Positions 52,934 through 55,227 of a stretch of DNA of 55,227 nt are shown here, piece after piece (positions within the stretch are counted from its first letter, which is position 1; every line of letters starts with the position of its first letter). Both the position numbers and the translations under genes were made by a program. Below the pieces are notes generated by a model, which was not told the origin of the DNA, did not search any database, and was given only the letters and a program-made list of their open reading frames with translations. Source of the stretch: an uncultured Opitutia bacterium (GTDB lineage: Bacteria > Verrucomicrobiota > Verrucomicrobiia > Opitutales > UBA953); contig CAINMU010000141.1 in assembly GCA_903850885.1 (NCBI GenBank), positions 1-55,227 on the forward strand, given 5' to 3'.

Positions 52934-54364
52934 TCATTCTGCCTTCTTCTTGCCTTTACCTTTTTTAATTACCTTGGCGGCACCATCGTCGCCTTCCTCT
53001 CCTCCGCCACTCTTGTGCGGAAGATCGGCGGCATCAGACTTAGGCAGGTATTTCGCCATCTCTGCTTTTTTCTCCGCCATCTCCGGCTTGCCAGCAAGAT
53101 TGACGTACTCGAACGGGTCGGACGAATCCTGATACAGCTCTTCGCTGCCATCCGCATAACGGATGTAACGCCAGTCCTCCGAGCGCACGGCATGGTTTCC
53201 TTTCATCCAAGTGGTCACGGCGGGCAACTTCCAAGCCGCCGCCGGATCTCGCAGTAATGGCGTGATATCCGCGCCTTCTAGGTGCGAAGGCAGCGGAATC
53301 CCAGCCAAGGTGCAAACGGTAGGATAGATGCACGCGTAATCAACCGGACGCTGACACAAGGTACCCGCCGTGGTGACGCCTGGCGCCCTCCAGATGAAGA
53401 CCGTTCGCGTCGGCTCTTCCCAGAGCGCAAATTTACGCCAATGTTCCTTTTCACCTAAACTCCAACCGTGGTCGCTCCACAGGCAAATAATCGTGTTATC
53501 ACGTTCCGGTGATTTCTCCCAAGCGTCAATCAGACGTCCGACTTCGTAATCACAATACGCAATCGTCGCCAGGTAAGCCTGCACGGCCTCTTTCCATCGA
53601 CCGGACTTCAGGATCGCGGCATGATCACCTTGTGGTTTGGCGATCTTGACCCCCGCCGGCGGAACGTCGGCCAAGTCGCCTTCGATATGGGGTGGCAATT
53701 GAATCTGATCTAACGGAAACAGGTCGAACCATTTCTTGGGTACGTTCCAAGGCATATGCGGCTTAACTAAGCCTGCCGCGATGAACCAAGGCTTCTCTTG
53801 CTTCTGGGACATTTTTTCGATGCACCAGGTGACGACGGAGTGATCCGGCATATCCTCATCCTTACAGGCCAACGGAGCAAATTTGATGCCACCGACCCCG
53901 TCGTCCTTGGCCTCGGGATGGAGTTTCAGCGGGCCGCCCTTCCCTCCTGCAAAATAGTCGTCGAAATAGCCTCCGCGATCGCCGGCGCCATGGTAGATCT
54001 TGCCCGCACCGTAGACGGCATAACCGTTCTTCGCCAGATGGGTATTAAGTAATTTATCTTCACTGATACCGGGGCGCCAATTCTGGGCGTTATCATAACA
54101 CCCGGTGCTGCTCGGCCGTAATCCCGACATAAGGGAGGCTCGCGATGGATTACAGGAAGGCGCAGTGCAATAGGCCTTAGTGAAACCAACGCCCAGCTTG
54201 GCGAGACGATCGATATTCGGCGTCTTGGTCTGCGCATTTCTGCCCAAGAAACCAACCCAATGATTCAGGTCATCGATGGGGATGAAGAGGATATTCGGTT
54301 TCTTGGCCGGCTCGGCGGCGGTCAAAGAAACGATGCAAAGCAGCGCGACGAACAGGGGTTTCAT
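52934..54364 (-). CDS. Secreted sulfatase, iduronate/choline-sulfatase type
   Basis: Exported sulfatase of 476 aa. Signal peptide MKPLFVALLCIVSLTAA; metal motif NILFIPIDDLNHW (Asp31-Asp32); formylglycine motif CNPSRASLMSG with Cys71. Further segments are VYGAGKIYHG, FIAAGLVKPHMPWNVPKKWFD, CLWSDHGWSLGEKEHW and the C-terminal DPFEYVNLA. The IDDLNHW/HGWSLGEK combination is typical of iduronate-2-sulfatase-like members; the true substrate is open. The tail is Lys/Gly-rich (KKGKGKKKAE). The start at 54364 is set by the signal peptide; the frame runs open to 54544 but over the divergent sulfatase gene. Confidence 0.92.
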   Translation of the reverse strand: MKPLFVALLCIVSLTAAEPAKKPNILFIPIDDLNHWVGFLGRNAQTKTPNIDRLAKLGVGFTKAYCTAPSCNPSRASLMSGLRPSSTGCYDNAQNWRPGISEDKLLNTHLAKNGYAVYGAGKIYHGAGDRGGYFDDYFAGGKGGPLKLHPEAKDDGVGGIKFAPLACKDEDMPDHSVVTWCIEKMSQKQEKPWFIAAGLVKPHMPWNVPKKWFDLFPLDQIQLPPHIEGDLADVPPAGVKIAKPQGDHAAILKSGRWKEAVQAYLATIAYCDYEVGRLIDAWEKSPERDNTIICLWSDHGWSLGEKEHWRKFALWEEPTRTVFIWRAPGVTTAGTLCQRPVDYACIYPTVCTLAGIPLPSHLEGADITPLLRDPAAAWKLPAVTTWMKGNHAVRSEDWRYIRYADGSEELYQDSSDPFEYVNLAGKPEMAEKKAEMAKYLPKSDAADLPHKSGGGEEGDDGAAKVIKKGKGKKKAE

Positions 54365-54452
54365 GCGCTCAATCTGTCCATGAACATGACCATGTAAAGA
54401 CAGGGATACAGGCGAAGGTTGCAACGGTGTGAACCATGCCCATGATGCCCCC

Positions 54453-55227
54453 ATGCGAACCCCTGCGCTGCTCCTAACCCTGTTGGCCAGCCTAACCCTG
54501 CCGGCCGCCCAGCCGAACATCCTGCTCATCATGGTCGATGACATGGGATGGGCCGACCTTGGTTGCTACGGCAGCGAGATCCCGACGCCGAATATCGACG
54601 CGCTCGCCAAGAACGGCGTCCGCTTCACGCAATTCTACAATACGGCCCGTTGCAGCACGACCCGCGCCTCCCTGCTGACTGGACTCTACCCCCACCAAGC
54701 CGGCATGGGCCATCTCGACGGCATGCGCCTGCCGGAATCGCTCGGCACCCACGGCCGCCTCAATGACCGCGCGGTCACGATTGCCCAGGTCCTCGGGTCC
54801 GCCGGCTACCACACTTCGATGGTCGGCAAATGGCACCTCGGCCAACAAGCCGGCACAACGCCTTGGAACAAAGGCTTCCAACGTTCGGCTACCACGCGCT
54901 TCGGCGAACTGTATTTTCCTCACGAGAAGCATAAGCCGGGCACGGAATTCGTCTACCTCGACGGCCAGGAGACGCCGGCGGAATCCCCGAAGCTCGGCAC
55001 GGGCGAGTGGTACTCGACCTTCATGTTCACGGACTGGGCGCTCAAGTTCGTCGACGACGCGAAGCAGCAGCAGAAACCATTCTTCCTCTACTTCGCCCAC
55101 GGCGCGCCGCACTTCCCATTGAAGGCGCCCGCTGAGGTGATCGCCAAGTATCGCGGCAAATACAAGGCCGGCTGGGACAAGCTCCGTGAAGCCCGCCACG
55201 CGAAGCAGATCGAGCTAGGCTTGGTCG
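54453..55227 (+). CDS. Arylsulfatase A-like sulfatase, 5' part (truncated by window end)
   Basis: The first 258 codons of an exported sulfatase, running out of the window without a stop. Signal peptide MRTPALLLTLLASLTLPAAQ; metal motif NILLIMVDDMGWAD (Asp29-Asp30); formylglycine motif CSTTRASLLTG with Cys67, a Cys-x-Thr variant; second signature MVGKWHLGQ; FLYFAHGAPHFPLKAP further on. This matches arylsulfatase A-type proteins. It starts in the CCCCATGCG context, 88 bp from the divergent sulfatase. The gene would extend by roughly 200-300 codons beyond the window. Confidence 0.9.
   Translation, partial: MRTPALLLTLLASLTLPAAQPNILLIMVDDMGWADLGCYGSEIPTPNIDALAKNGVRFTQFYNTARCSTTRASLLTGLYPHQAGMGHLDGMRLPESLGTHGRLNDRAVTIAQVLGSAGYHTSMVGKWHLGQQAGTTPWNKGFQRSATTRFGELYFPHEKHKPGTEFVYLDGQETPAESPKLGTGEWYSTFMFTDWALKFVDDAKQQQKPFFLYFAHGAPHFPLKAPAEVIAKYRGKYKAGWDKLREARHAKQIELGLV

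Noticed and set aside
1-55227. tRNA, rRNA or riboswitch genes
   Set aside because: I saw no cloverleaf with a T-loop consensus and no rRNA-like segments in any gap; gaps are too short for the known large riboswitches.

Overview
The window is chromosomal DNA of a free-living bacterium of the PVC superphylum, most likely Verrucomicrobiota (Opitutia-like). The evidence is the density of PVC-type families (PSCyt1/DUF1549/DUF1553 cytochrome-like proteins, DUF1501, DUF1080, an NPCBM-propeller-cytochrome c protein, a DUF6797-type propeller), a SMUG1-type uracil-DNA glycosylase, sulfatases, and a high-GC, tightly packed genome with overlapping start and stop codons. The phylum is inferred from gene content only; there is no rRNA or tRNA here. 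No stretch over 300 bp lacks a gene.

Layout. 84-4666 is a minus-strand operon: esterase, GMC oxidoreductase, gluconate-dehydrogenase-type small subunit, closed by a strong intrinsic terminator. 4955-11082 is plus: PSCyt/DUF1501 module A followed by the ABC-F ATPase uup. 11149-17590 is minus: a ChrR-like cupin, then an upstream pair of secreted beta-propeller proteins. 17744-32160 is one long plus-strand transcription unit: module B, an esterase, an FAD oxidoreductase with a golvesin-like C-terminal domain, module C, and two DUF1080 proteins, ending at an intrinsic terminator. 32221-36830 is module D. 37020-43603 holds a sulfatase, a methyltransferase, SMUG1, arginine decarboxylase, a flavin reductase-like protein and a MenH-like hydrolase. 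43600-47063 is minus-strand module E, of divergent architecture. 47240-50841 is an isolated two-gene operon, an Hsp70-TPR fusion and a compact SF1 helicase. 50851-55227 has a membrane protein, a lipoprotein, a serine hydrolase and two divergent sulfatases, the last cut by the window end.

How it works together (inference). Most proteins are exported. The GMC/small-subunit pair could oxidise sugar hydroxyls to keto groups, and DUF1080 proteins belong to the 3-keto-disaccharide hydrolase family. Esterases and sulfatases would remove acyl and sulfate groups, and the PSCyt/DUF1501 modules and cytochrome-fused propeller may pass electrons to the periplasmic chain. The picture is oxidative breakdown of decorated polysaccharides, with no classical glycoside hydrolase visible.

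The most novel-looking items are the Hsp70-TPR/helicase operon, octamer-repeat elements placed just after stop codons, and a recurrent CCCC-ATG-CG start context on exported genes.
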